64,000 nt of DNA. It comes from Chlorocebus sabaeus. Lineage: Eukaryota; Chordata; Mammalia; Primates; Cercopithecidae. The position numbers were made by a program, and so were the translations under genes. The number at the start of each line of letters is the position of its first letter. Positions within the stretch are counted from its first letter, which is position 1. Shown piece by piece: positions 10,181 through 23,191 of this stretch. The notes under the pieces were generated by a model, which was not told the DNA's origin, did no database searches, and worked only from the letters and a program-made list of their open reading frames with translations. The stretch is from contig NC_132916.1 in assembly GCF_047675955.1 (NCBI RefSeq), positions 72,967,481 through 73,031,480 of the forward strand. The letters are read 5' to 3'.

Positions 10181-12760
10181 GAAAGGTTCTTTCCAGTTTT
10201 GAACGGAAGATATTTCCTTTTTCACCATAGCCCTCTATGGGCTTCCAAATATCCCTTTGCCAATTCCACAAGAACAGCCTTAGCGAAAGGCTTCTTGTAG
10301 GGAAAGATGTAACTCTGTGAGAAGAATTAGCAGAACACAGAGCAGTTTCTCAGAAAGCTTCTTTCCAGTTTTGAACGGAAGATATTTCCTTTTTCACCTT
10401 AGCCCTCTATGGGCTTGCAAATATCCCTTTGCCAATTTCACAGGAACAGCCTTAGCGAAAGGCTTCTTGAAGGGAAAGATGTAACTCTGTGAGATGAATT
10501 AGCAGAACACAGAGCAGTTTCTCAGAAAGCTTCTTTCCAGTTTTGAACGGAAGATATTTCCTTTTTCAACATAGCCCTCTATGGGCTTCCAAATATCCCT
10601 TTGCCAATTCCACAAGAACAGCCTTAGCGAAAGGCTTCTTGAAGGGAAAGATGTAACTCTGTGAGAAGAACTAGCAGAACACAGAGCGGTTTCTCAGAAA
10701 GCTTCTTTCCAGTTTTGAACGGAAGATATTTCCTTTTTCACCATAGCCCTCTAAGGGCTTCCAAATATCCCTTTGCCAATTCCACAAGAACAGCCTTAGC
10801 GAAAGGCTTCTTGAAGGGAAAGATGTAACTCTGTGAGATGAATTAACAGAACACAGAGCAGTTTCTCAGAAAGCTTCTTTCCAGTTTTGAACGGAAGATA
10901 TTTCCTTTTTCACCATAGCCCTCTATGGGCTTCCAAATATCCCTTTGCCAATTGCACAAGAACAGCCTTAGCGAAAGGCTTCTTGAAGGGAAAGATGTAA
11001 CTCTGTGAGATGAATTAACAGAACACAGAGCAGTTTCTCAGAAAGATTCTTTCCAGTTTTGAACGGAAGATATTTCCTTTATCACCATAGCCCTCTGTGG
11101 GCTTCCAAATATCCCTTTGCCAATTCCACAAGAATAGCCTTACCAAAAGGCTTCTTGAAGGGAAAGATGTAACTCTGTGAGATGAATTAACGAAACACAG
11201 AGCAGTTTCTCAGAAAGCTTTTTTCCAGTTTTGAACGGAAGATATTTCCTTTTTCACCATAGCCCTCTATGGGCTTCCAAATATCCCTTTGTCAATTCCA
11301 CAAGAACAGCCTTAGCGAAAGGCTTCTTGAAGGGAAAGATGTAACTCTGTGAGATGAATTAACAGAACACAGAGCAGTTTCTCAGAAAGCTTCTTTCCAG
11401 TTTTGAACGGAAGATATTTCCTTTTTAACCATAGCCCTCTATGGGCTTCCAAATATCCCTTTGCCAATTCCACAAGAACAGCCTTAGCGAAAGGCTTCTT
11501 GAAGGGAAAGATGTAACTCTGTGAGATGAATTAACAGAACACAGAGCAGTTTCTCAGAAAGCTTCTTTCCAGTTTTCAACGGAAGATATTTCCTTTCTCA
11601 CAATAGCCCACTATGGGCTTCCAAATATCCCTTTGCCAATTCCACAAGAACAGCCTTAGCGAAAGGCTTCTTGAAGGGAAAGATGTAACTCTGTGAGATG
11701 AATTAACAGAACACAGAGCAGTTTCTCAGAAAGAAGCTTTCCAGTTTTGAACGGAAGATATTTCCTTTTTCACCATAGCCCTCTATGGGCTTCCAAATAT
11801 CCCTTTGCCAATTCCACAAAAACTGCCTTAGCGAAAGGCTTCTTGTAGGGAAAGATGTAACTCTGTGAGAAGAATTAACAGAACACAGAGCAGTTTCTCA
11901 GAAAGCTTCTTTCCAGTTTTGAACGGAAGATATTTCCTTTTTCACCATAGCCCTCTATGGGCTTGCAAATATCCCTTTGCCAATTGCACAAGTACAGCCT
12001 TAGCGAAAGGCTTCTTGAAGGGAAAGATGTAACTCTCTGAGATGAATTAACAGAACACAGAGCAGTTTCTCAGAAAGCTTCTTTCCAGTTTTGAACGGAA
12101 GATATTTCCTTTTTCACCATAGCCCTCCATGGGCTTCCAAATATCCCTTTGCCAATTCCACAAGAACAGCCTTAGCGAAAGCCTTCTTGAAGGGAAAGAT
12201 GTAACTCTGTGAGATGAATTAGCAGAACACAGAGCAGTCTCTCAGAAAGCTTCTTTCCAGTTTTGAACGGAAGATATTTCCTTTTTCACCATAACCCTCT
12301 ATGGGCTTCCAAATATCCCTTTGCCAAATCCACAAGAACAGCCTTAGCGAAAGGCTTCTTGAAGGGAAAGATGTAACTCTGTGAGATGAATTAGCAGAAC
12401 ACAGAGCAGTTTCTCAGAAAGCTTCTTTAAAGTTTTGAACGGAAGATATTTCCTTTTTCACCATAGCCCTCTATGGGCTTCCAAATATCCCTTTGCCAAT
12501 TCCACAAGAGCAGCCTTAGCGAAAGGCTTCCTGAAGGGAAAGATGTAACTCGGTTAGATGAATTAACAGAACACAGAGCAGTTTCTCAGAAAGCTTCTTT
12601 CCAGTTTTGAACGGAAGATATTTCCTTTTTCACCATAACCCTCTATGGGCTTCCAAATATCCCTTTGTCAATTCCACAAGAACAGCCTTAGCGAAAGGCT
12701 CCCTGAAGGGAAAGATGTAACTCTGTGAGATGAATTAACAGAACACAGAGCGGTTTCCCA
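10181..12760 (-). repeat. 15-monomer higher-order repeat, copy B1 (complete, 2580 bp)
   Basis: Marker spacings are full length: CGGTTTCCC 10171 to 12751, inverted palindrome 9149 to 11729, and CGGTTAG 9970 to 12550, each 2580 bp. The order of variant monomers is the same as in A1, including ATCACC with CTGTGGG and CCTTACC at 11138. B1 and A1 are the two intact units from which A2 and B0 can be derived by whole-monomer deletion. Confidence 0.8.
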
Positions 12761-14595
12761 GAAAGGTTCTTTCCAGTTTTGAACGGAAGATATTTCCTTT
12801 TTCACCATAGCCCTCTATGGGCTTCCAAATATCCCTTTGACAATTCCACAAGAACAGCCTTAGCGAAAGGCTTCTTGAAAGGAAAGATGTAACCCTGTGA
12901 CATGAATTAACAGAACACAGAGCAGTTTCTCAGAAAGCTTCTTTCCAGTTTTGAACGGAAGATATTTCCTTTTTCACCAGAGCACTCTATGGGCTTCCAA
13001 ATATCCCTTTGCCAATTCCACAAGAACAGCCTTAGCGAAATTCTTCTTGAAGGGAAAGTTGTAACTCTGTGAGATGAATTAACAGAACACAGAGCAGTTT
13101 CTCAGAAAGCTTCTTTCCAGTTTGGAACGGAAGATATTTCCTTTTTCACCATAGCCCTCTAAGGGCTTCCAAATATCCCTTTGCCAATTCCACAAGAACA
13201 GCCTTAGCGAAAGGCTTCTTGAAGGGAAAGATGTAACTCTGTGAGATGAATTAACAGAACACAGAACAGTTTCTCAGAAAGCTTCTTTCCAGTTTTGAAC
13301 GGAAGATATTTCCTTTTTCACCATAGCCCTCTATGGGCTTCCAAATATCCCTTTGCCAATTCCACAAGAACAGCCTTAGCGAAAGGCTTCTTGAAGGGAA
13401 AGATGTAACTCTGTGAGATGAATTAACAGAACACAGAGCAGTTTCTCAGAAAGCTTCTTTCCAGTTTTGAACGGAAGATATTCCTTTTTCACCATAGCCC
13501 TCTATGGGCTTTCAAATATCCCTTTGTCAATTCCACAAGAAGAGCCTTAGCGAAAGGCTTCTTGAAGGGAAAGATGTAACTCTGTGAGATGAATTATCAG
13601 AACACAGAGCAGTTTCTCAGAAAGCTTCTTTCCAGTTTTGAACGGAAGATATTTCCTTTTTCACCATAGCCCTCTATGGGCTTCCAAATATCCCTTTGCC
13701 AATTCCACAAGAGCACTCTTAGCGAAAGGCTTCCTGAAGGGAAAGATGTAACTCGGTGAGATGAATTAACAGAACACAGAGCAGTTTCTCAGAAAGCTTC
13801 TTTCCAGTTTTCAACGGAAGATATTTCCTTTTTCAGCATAGCCCTCTATGGGCATCCAAATATCCCTTTGCCAATTCCACAAGAACAGCCTTAGCGAAAG
13901 GCTTCTTGAAGGGAAAGATGTAACTCTGTGAGATGAATTAACAGAACACAGAGCAGTTTCTCAGAAAGCTTCTTTACAGTTTTGAACGGAAGATATTTTC
14001 TTTTTCACCATAGCCCTCTATGGGGTTCCAAATATCCCTTTGCCAATTCCACAAGAACAGCCTTAGCGAAAGGCTACTTGAAGGGAAAGATGTAACTCTG
14101 TGAGATGAATTAACAGAACACAGAGCAGTTTCTCAGAAAGCTTCTTTCCAGTTTTGAACGGAAGATATTTCCTTTTTCACCATAGCCCTCTATGGGCTTC
14201 TAAATATCCCTTTTCCAATTCCCCAAGAACAGCCTTAGCGAAAGGCTTCCTGAAGGAAAAGATGTAACCCTGTGAGATGAATTAACAGAACACAGAGCAG
14301 TTTCTCAGAAAGCTTCTTTCCAGTTTTGAACGGAAGATATTTCCTTTTTCACCATAGCCCTCTATGGGCTTCCAAATATCCCTTTGCCAATTCCACAAGA
14401 ACAGCCTTAGCGAAAGGCTTCTTGAAGGGAAAGATGTAACTCTCTGAGATGAATTAACAGAACACAGAGCAGTTTCTCACAAAGCTTCTTTCCAGTTTTG
14501 AACGGAAGATATTTCCTTTTTCACCATAGCCCTCTATGGGCTTCCAAATATCCCTTTGCCAATTCCACAAGAACAGCCTTAGCGAAAGGCTTCTT
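12761..14595 (-). repeat. HOR-flanking block, right copy
   Basis: It matches 5366-7200 at a constant 7395-bp offset: GTAACCCTGTGACATG at 12889, the GATATTCC deletion at 13477, CAGCATAG at 13834 and CTCACAAAGC at 14476. The copies differ by scattered single bases, for example TTTGGAACGG near 13120 and CACTCTTAGCG near 13710. The final ~350 bp also form the start of the 25-mer duplication. Confidence 0.78.
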
Positions 14596-17500
14596 GAAAG
14601 GAAAGATGTAAATCTGTGAGATGAATTAACAGAACACAGAGCAGTTTCTCAGAAAGCTTCTTTCCAGTTTTGAACGGAAGATATTTCCTTTTTCACCATA
14701 GCCCTCTATGGGCTTCCAAATATCCCTTTGCCAATTCCACAAGAACAGCCTTAGCGAAAGGCTTCTTGAAGGGAAAGATGGAACTCTGTGAGATGAATTA
14801 ACAGAACACAGAGCAGTTTCTCAGAAAGCTTCTTTCCAGTTTGGAACGGAAGATATTTCCTTTTTCACCATAGCCCTCTATGGGCTTCCAAATATCCCTT
14901 TGCCAATTCCACAAGAACAGCCTTAGCGAAAGCCTTCTTGAAGGGAAAGATGTAACTCTGTGAGATGAATTAACAGAACACAGAGCAGGTTCTCAGAAAA
15001 CTTCTTTCCAGTTTTGAACGGAAGATATTTCCTTTTTCACCATAGCCCTCTATGGGCTTCCAAATATCCCTTTGCCAATTCCACAAGAACAGCCTTAGCG
15101 AAAGGCTTCTTGAAGGGAATGATGTAACTCTGTGAGATGAATTAACAGAACACAGAGCAGTTTCTCAGAAAGCTTCTTTCCAGTTTTGAACGGAAGATAT
15201 TTCCTTTTTTACCATAGCCCTCTATGGGCTTCCAAATATCCCTTTGCCAATTCCACAAGAGCAGCCTTAGCGAAAGGCTTCCTGAAGGGAAAGATGTAAC
15301 TCTGTGAGATGAATTAACAGAACACAGAGCAGTTTCTCAGAAAGCTTCTTTCCAGTTTTGAACGGAAGATATTTCCTTTTTCACCATAACCCTCTATGGG
15401 CTTCCAAATATCCCTTTGCCAATTCCACAAGAACAGCCTTAGCGAAAGGCTTCCTGAAGGGAAAGATGTAACTCTGTGAGATGAATTAACAGAACACAGA
15501 GCAGTTTCCCAGAAAGGTTCTTTCCAGTTTTGAACGGAAGATATTTCCTTTTTCACCATAGCCCTCTATGGGCTTCCAAATATCCCTTTGCCAATTCCAC
15601 AAGAACAGCCTTAGCGAAAGGCTTCTTGAAGGGAAAGATGTAACTCTGTGAGATGAATTAACAGAACACAGAGCAGGTTCTCAGAATGCTTCTTTCCAGT
15701 TTTAAACGGAAGATATTTCCTTTTTCACCATAGCCCTCTATGGGCTTCCAAATATCCCTTTGCCAATTCCACAAGAACAGCCTTAGCGAAAGGCTTCTTG
15801 AAGGGAAAGATGTAACTCTGTGAGTTGAATTAACAGATCACAGAGCAGTTTCTCAGAAAGCTTCTTTTCAGTTTTGAACGGAAGATATTTCCTTTTTCAC
15901 CATAGCCCTCTATGGGCTTCCAAATATCCCTTTGCCAATTCCACAAGAACAGCCTTAGCGAAAGGCTTCTTGAAGGGAAAGATGTAACTCTGTGAGATGA
16001 ATTAACAGAACACAGAGCAGTTTCTCAGAAAGCTTCTTTCCAGTTTTGAACGGAAGATATTTCCTTTTTCACCATAGCCCTCTATGGGCTTCCAAATATC
16101 CCTTTGCCAATTCCACAAGATCAGCCTTAGCGAAAGGCTTCTTGAAGGGAAAGTTGTAACTCTGTGAGATGAATTAACAGAACACAGAGCAGTTTCTCAG
16201 AAGGCTTCTTTCAGTTTTGAACGGAAGATATTTCCTTTTTCACCATAGACCTCTAAGGGCTTCCAAATATCCCTTTGCCAATTCCACAAGAACAGCCTTA
16301 GCGAAAGGCTTCTTGAAGGGAAAGATGTAACTCTGTGAGATGAATTAACGGAACACCGAGCAGTTTCTCAGAAAGCTTCTTTCCAGTTTTGAACGGAAGA
16401 TATTTCCTTTTTCACCATAGCCCTCTATGGGCTTCCAAATATCCCTTTGCCAATTCCAAAAGAACAGCCTTAGCGAAAGGCTTCTTGAAGGGAAAGATGT
16501 AATTCTGTGAGATGAATTAATGGAACACAGAGCAGTTTCTCAGAAAGCTTCTTTCCAGTTTTGAACGGAAGATATTTCCTTTTTCACCATAGCCCTCTAT
16601 GGGCTTCCAAATATCCCTTTGCCAATTCCACAAGAACAGCCTTAGCGAAAGGCTTCTTGAAGGGAAAGATGTAACTCTGTGAGATGAATTAACAGAACAC
16701 AGAGCAGTTTCTCAGAAAGCTTCTTTCCAGTTTTGAACGGAAGATATTTCCTTTTTCACCATAGCCCTCTATGGGCTTCCAAATATCCCTTTGCCAATTC
16801 CACAAGAGCAGCCTTAGCGAAAGGCTTCCTGAAGGGAAAGATGTAACTCGGTTGTATGAATTAACAGAACACAGAGCAGTTTCTCAGAAACCTTCTTTCC
16901 AGTTTTGAACGGAAGATATTTCCTTTTTCACCATAACCCTCTATGGGCTTCCAAATATCCCTTTGCCAATTCCACAAGAACAGCCTTAGCGAAAGGCTTC
17001 CTGAAGGGAAAGATGTAACTCTGTGAGATGAATTAACAGAACACAGAGCAGTTTCTCAGAAAGCTTCTATCCAGTTTTGAACGGAAGATATTTCCTTTTT
17101 CACCATAGCCCTCTATGGGCTTCCAAATATCCCTTTGCCAATTCCACAAGAACAGCCTTAGCGAAAGGCTTCTTGAAGGGAAAGATGTAACTCTGTGAGA
17201 TGAATTAACAGAACACAGAGCAGTTTCTCAGAAAGCTTCTTTCCAGTTTTGAACGGAAGATATTTCCTTTTTCACCATAGCCCTCTATGGGCTTCTAAAT
17301 ATCCCTTTTCCAATTCCACAAGAACAGCCTTAGCGAAAGGCTTCCTGAAGGAAAAGATGTAACTCTGTGAGATGAATTAACAGAACACAGAGCAGTTTCT
17401 CAGAAAGCTTCTATCCAGTTTTGAACGGAAGATATTTCCTTTTTCACCATAGCCCTCTATGGGCTTCCAAATATCCCTTTGCCAATTCCACAAGAACAGC

Positions 17501-18548
17501 CTTAGCGAAAGGCTTCCTGAAGGGAAAGATGTAACTCTGTGAGATGAATTAACAGAACACAGAGCAGTTTCTCAGAAAGCTTCTTTCCAGTTTTGAACGG
17601 AAGATATTTCCTTTTTCACCATAGCCCTCTAAGGGCTTCCAAATATCCCTTTGCCAATTCCACAAGAACAGCCTTAGCGAAAGGATTCTTGAAGGGAAAG
17701 ATGTAACTCTGTGAGATGAATTAACAGAACACCGAGCAGTTTCTCAGAAAGCTTCTTTCCAGTTTTGAACGGAAGATATTTCCTTTTTCACCATAGCCCT
17801 CTATGGGCTTCCAAATATCCCTTTGCGAATTCCACAAGAACAGCCTTAGCGAAAGGCTTCTTGAAGGGAAAGATGTAACTCTGTGAGATGAATTAACAGA
17901 ACACAGAGCAGTTTCTCAGAAAGCTTCTTTCCAGTTTTGAACGGAAGATATTTCAATTTTCACCATAGCCCTCTAAGGGCTTCCAAATATCCCTTTGCCA
18001 ATTCCACAAGAACAGCCTTAGCGAAAGGCTTCTTGAAGGGAAAGATGTAACTCTGTGAGATGAATTAACAGAACACCGAGCAGTTTCTCAGAAAGCTTCT
18101 TTCCAGTTTTGAACGGAAGATATTTCCTTTTTCACCATAGCCCTCTATGGGCTTCCAAATATCCCTTTGCCAATTCCACAAGAACAGCCTTAGCGAAAGG
18201 CTTCTTGAAGGGAAAGATGTAACTCTGTGAGATGAATTAACGGAACACAGAGCAGTTTCTCAGAAAGCTTCTTTCCAGTTTTGAACGGAAGATATTTCCT
18301 TTTTCACCATAGCCCTCTATGGGCTTCCAAATATCCCTTTGCCAATTCCACAAGAACAGCCTTAGCGAAAGGCTTCTTGAAGGGAAAGATGTAACTCTGT
18401 GAGATGAATTAACAGAACACAGAGTAGTTTCTCAGAAAGCTTCTTTCCAGATTTGAACGGAAGATATTTCCTTTTTCACCATAGCCCTCTATGGGCTTCC
18501 AAATATCCCTTTGCCAATTCCACAAGAACAGCCTTAGCGAAAGGCTTC
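14250..18548 (-). repeat. 25-monomer tandem duplication, copy 1 (4299 bp)
   Basis: Every variant I compared recurs at +4299: TCTCTGAGAT (14441/18740), GTAAATCTG, GATGGAACTC, GGGAATGATG, CAGAATGCTTC with TTTAAACGG, CAGATCACAG, a 1-bp deletion in CTTTCAGTTTT (~16211), CGGAACACCGAG, CCAAAAGAAC, TAATGGAAC, CGGTTGTATG (16848), CTATCCAG, AGGATTC, TTGCGAATTCC, TTTCAATTTTC, and CAGATTTGAACGG (~18449). Copy 1 runs straight into copy 2 at about 18548. Exact endpoints are uncertain by some tens of bases because flanking monomers are themselves similar. Confidence 0.85.
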
Positions 18549-21500
18549 CTGAAGGAAAAGATGTAACCCTGTGAGATGAATTAACAGAACACAGAGCAGT
18601 TTCTCAGAAAGCTTCTTTCCAGTTTTGAACGGAAGATATTTCCTTTTTCACCATAGCCCTCTATGGGCTTCCAAATATCCCTTTGCCAATTCCACAAGAA
18701 CAGCCTTAGCGAAAGGCTTCTTGAAGGGAAAGATGTAACTCTCTGAGATGAATTAACAGAACACAGAGCAGTTTCTCACAAAGCTTCTTTCCAGTTTTGA
18801 ACGGAAGATATTTCCTTTTTCACCATAGCCCTCTATGGGCTTCCAAATATCCCTTTGCCAATTCCACAAGAACAGCCTTAGCGAAAGGCTTCTTGAAAGG
18901 AAAGATGTAAATCTGTGAGATGAATTAACAGAACACAGAGCAGTTTCTCAGAAAGCTTCTTTCCAGTTTTGAACGGAAGATATTTCCTTTTTCACCATAG
19001 CCCTCTATGGGCTTCCAAATATCCCTTTGCCAATTCCACAAGAACAGCCTTAGCGAAAGGCTTCTTGAAGGGAAAGATGGAACTCTGTGAGATGAATTAA
19101 CAGAACACAGAGCAGTTTCTCAGAAAGCTTCTTTCCAGTTTGGAACGGAAGATATTTCCTTTTTCACCATAGCCCTCTATGGGCTTCCAAATATCCCTTT
19201 GCCAATTCCACAAGAACAGCCTTAGCGAAAGCCTTCTTGAAGGGAAAGATGTAACTCTGTGAGATGAATTAACAGAACACAGAGCAGGTTCTCAGAAAAC
19301 TTCTTTCCAGTTTTGAACGGAAGATATTTCCTTTTTCACCATAGCCCTCTATGGGCTTCCAAATATCCCTTTGCCAATTCCACAAGAACAGCCTTAGCGA
19401 AAGGCTTCTTGAAGGGAATGATGTAACTCTGTGAGATGAATTAACAGAACACAGAGCAGTTTCTCAGAAAGCTTCTTTCCAGTTTTGAACGGAAGATATT
19501 TCCTTTTTTACCATAGCCCTCTATGGGCTTCCAAATATCCCTTTGCCAATTCCACAAGAGCAGCCTTAGCGAAAGGCTTCCTGAAGGGAAAGATGTAACT
19601 CTGTGAGATGAATTAACAGAACACAGAGCAGTTTCTCAGAAAGCTTCTTTCCAGTTTTGAACGGAAGATATTTCCTTTTTCACCATAACCCTCTATGGGC
19701 TTCCAAATATCCCTTTGCCAATTCCACAAGAACAGCCTTAGCGAAAGGCTTCCTGAAGGGAAAGATGTAACTCTGTGAGATGAATTAACAGAACACAGAG
19801 CAGTTTCCCAGAAAGGTTCTTTCCAGTTTTGAACGGAAGATATTTCCTTTTTCACCATAGCCCTCTATGGGCTTCCAAATATCCCTTTGCCAATTCCACA
19901 AGAACAGCCTTAGCGAAAGGCTTCTTGAAGGGAAAGATGTAACTCTGTGAGATGAATTAACAGAACACAGAGCAGGTTCTCAGAATGCTTCTTTCCAGTT
20001 TTAAACGGAAGATATTTCCTTTTTCACCATAGCCCTCTATGGGCTTCCAAATATCCCTTTGCCAATTCCACAAGAACAGCCTTAGCGAAAGGCTTCTTGA
20101 AGGGAAAGATGTAACTCTGTGAGTTGAATTAACAGATCACAGAGCAGTTTCTCAGAAAGCTTCTTTTCAGTTTTGAACGGAAGATATTTCCTTTTTCACC
20201 ATAGCCCTCTATGGGCTTCCAAATATCCCTTTGCCAATTCCACAAGAACAGCCTTAGCGAAAGGCTTCTTGAAGGGAAAGATGTAACTCTGTGAGATGAA
20301 TTAACAGAACACAGAGCAGTTTCTCAGAAAGCTTCTTTCCAGTTTTGAACGGAAGATATTTCCTTTTTCACCATAGCCCTCTATGGGCTTCCAAATATCC
20401 CTTTGCCAATTCCACAAGATCAGCCTTAGCGAAAGGCTTCTTGAAGGGAAAGTTGTAACTCTGTGAGATGAATTAACAGAACACAGAGCAGTTTCTCAGA
20501 AGGCTTCTTTCAGTTTTGAACGGAAGATATTTCCTTTTTCACCATAGACCTCTAAGGGCTTCCAAATATCCCTTTGCCAATTCCACAAGAACAGCCTTAG
20601 CGAAAGGCTTCTTGAAGGGAAAGATGTAACTCTGTGAGATGAATTAACGGAACACCGAGCAGTTTCTCAGAAAGCTTCTTTCCAGTTTTGAACGGAAGAT
20701 ATTTCCTTTTTCACCATAGCCCTCTATGGGCTTCCAAATATCCCTTTGCCAATTCCAAAAGAACAGCCTTAGCGAAAGGCTTCTTGAAGGGAAAGATGTA
20801 ATTCTGTGAGATGAATTAATGGAACACAGAGCAGTTTCTCAGAAAGCTTCTTTCCAGTTTTGAACGGAAGATATTTCCTTTTTCACCATAGCCCTCTATG
20901 GGCTTCCAAATATCCCTTTGCCAATTCCACAAGAACAGCCTTAGCGAAAGGCTTCTTGAAGGGAAAGATGTAACTCTGTGAGATGAATTAACAGAACACA
21001 GAGCAGTTTCTCAGAAAGCTTCTTTCCAGTTTTGAACGGAAGATATTTCCTTTTTCACCATAGCCCTCTATGGGCTTCCAAATATCCCTTTGCCAATTCC
21101 ACAAGAGCAGCCTTAGCGAAAGGCTTCCTGAAGGGAAAGATGTAACTCGGTTGTATGAATTAACAGAACACAGAGCAGTTTCTCAGAAACCTTCTTTCCA
21201 GTTTTGAACGGAAGATATTTCCTTTTTCACCATAACCCTCTATGGGCTTCCAAATATCCCTTTGCCAATTCCACAAGAACAGCCTTAGCGAAAGGCTTCC
21301 TGAAGGGAAAGATGTAACTCTGTGAGATGAATTAACAGAACACAGAGCAGTTTCTCAGAAAGCTTCTATCCAGTTTTGAACGGAAGATATTTCCTTTTTC
21401 ACCATAGCCCTCTATGGGCTTCCAAATATCCCTTTGCCAATTCCACAAGAACAGCCTTAGCGAAAGGCTTCTTGAAGGGAAAGATGTAACTCTGTGAGAT

Positions 21501-22847
21501 GAATTAACAGAACACAGAGCAGTTTCTCAGAAAGCTTCTTTCCAGTTTTGAACGGAAGATATTTCCTTTTTCACCATAGCCCTCTATGGGCTTCTAAATA
21601 TCCCTTTTCCAATTCCACAAGAACAGCCTTAGCGAAAGGCTTCCTGAAGGAAAAGATGTAACTCTGTGAGATGAATTAACAGAACACAGAGCAGTTTCTC
21701 AGAAAGCTTCTATCCAGTTTTGAACGGAAGATATTTCCTTTTTCACCATAGCCCTCTATGGGCTTCCAAATATCCCTTTGCCAATTCCACAAGAACAGCC
21801 TTAGCGAAAGGCTTCCTGAAGGGAAAGATGTAACTCTGTGAGATGAATTAACAGAACACAGAGCAGTTTCTCAGAAAGCTTCTTTCCAGTTTTGAACGGA
21901 AGATATTTCCTTTTTCACCATAGCCCTCTAAGGGCTTCCAAATATCCCTTTGCCAATTCCACAAGAACAGCCTTAGCGAAAGGATTCTTGAAGGGAAAGA
22001 TGTAACTCTGTGAGATGAATTAACAGAACACCGAGCAGTTTCTCAGAAAGCTTCTTTCCAGTTTTGAACGGAAGATATTTCCTTTTTCACCATAGCCCTC
22101 TATGGGCTTCCAAATATCCCTTTGCGAATTCCACAAGAACAGCCTTAGCGAAAGGCTTCTTGAAGGGAAAGATGTAACTCTGTGAGATGAATTAACAGAA
22201 CACAGAGCAGTTTCTCAGAAAGCTTCTTTCCAGTTTTGAACGGAAGATATTTCAATTTTCACCATAGCCCTCTAAGGGCTTCCAAATATCCCTTTGCCAA
22301 TTCCACAAGAACAGCCTTAGCGAAAGGCTTCTTGAAGGGAAAGATGTAACTCTGTGAGATGAATTAACAGAACACCGAGCAGTTTCTCAGAAAGCTTCTT
22401 TCCAGTTTTGAACGGAAGATATTTCCTTTTTCACCATAGCCCTCTATGGGCTTCCAAATATCCCTTTGCCAATTCCACAAGAACAGCCTTAGCGAAAGGC
22501 TTCTTGAAGGGAAAGATGTAACTCTGTGAGATGAATTAACGGAACACAGAGCAGTTTCTCAGAAAGCTTCTTTCCAGTTTTGAACGGAAGATATTTCCTT
22601 TTTCACCATAGCCCTCTATGGGCTTCCAAATATCCCTTTGCCAATTCCACAAGAACAGCCTTAGCGAAAGGCTTCTTGAAGGGAAAGATGTAACTCTGTG
22701 AGATGAATTAACAGAACACAGAGTAGTTTCTCAGAAAGCTTCTTTCCAGATTTGAACGGAAGATATTTCCTTTTTCACCATAGCCCTCTATGGGCTTCCA
22801 AATATCCCTTTGCCAATTCCACAAGAACAGCCTTAGCGAAAGGCTTC
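18549..22847 (-). repeat. 25-monomer tandem duplication, copy 2 (4299 bp)
   Basis: I found no difference from copy 1 at the marker sites compared, so identity looks essentially complete, which implies a very recent event or an assembly artefact. It carries the same 1-bp deletion (~20511). After ~22847 the sequence changes from the GAAGGAAAAG continuation seen after copy 1's equivalent point to a GAATTCAC monomer. The last ~1 kb takes part in the nested 8-mer duplication. Confidence 0.85.
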
Positions 22848-23191
22848 TTGAAGGGAAAGATGTAACTCTGTGAGATGAATTCACAGAACACAGAGCAGTT
22901 TCTCAGAAAGCTTCTTTCCAGTTTTGAACGGAAGATATTTCCTTTTTCACCATAGCCCTCTATGGGATTCCAAATATCCCTTTGCCAATTCCACAAGAAC
23001 AGCCTTAGCGAAAGACTTCTTAAAGGGAAAGATGTAACTCTGTGAGATGAATTAACAGAACACAGAGCAGTTTCTCAGAAAGCTTCTTTCCAGTTTTGAA
23101 CGGAAGATATTTCCTTTTTCACCATAGCCCTCTATGGGCTTCCAAATATCCCTTTGCCAATTCCACAAGAACAGCCTTAGCGAAAGGCTTC
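21816..23191 (-). repeat. 8-monomer tandem duplication, copy 1 (1376 bp)
   Basis: The series AGGATTC, ACACCGAG, TTGCGAATTCC, TTTCAATTTTC, AACGGAACAC, GAGTAGTTTC with CAGATTTG, GAATTCAC, GGGATTCC and ACTTCTTAAAG recurs at +1376. The left edge is placed just after a CTTCCTG/CTTCTTG difference near 21815 and 23191. It overlaps the end of the 25-mer copy 2 by ~1 kb. Confidence 0.8.
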
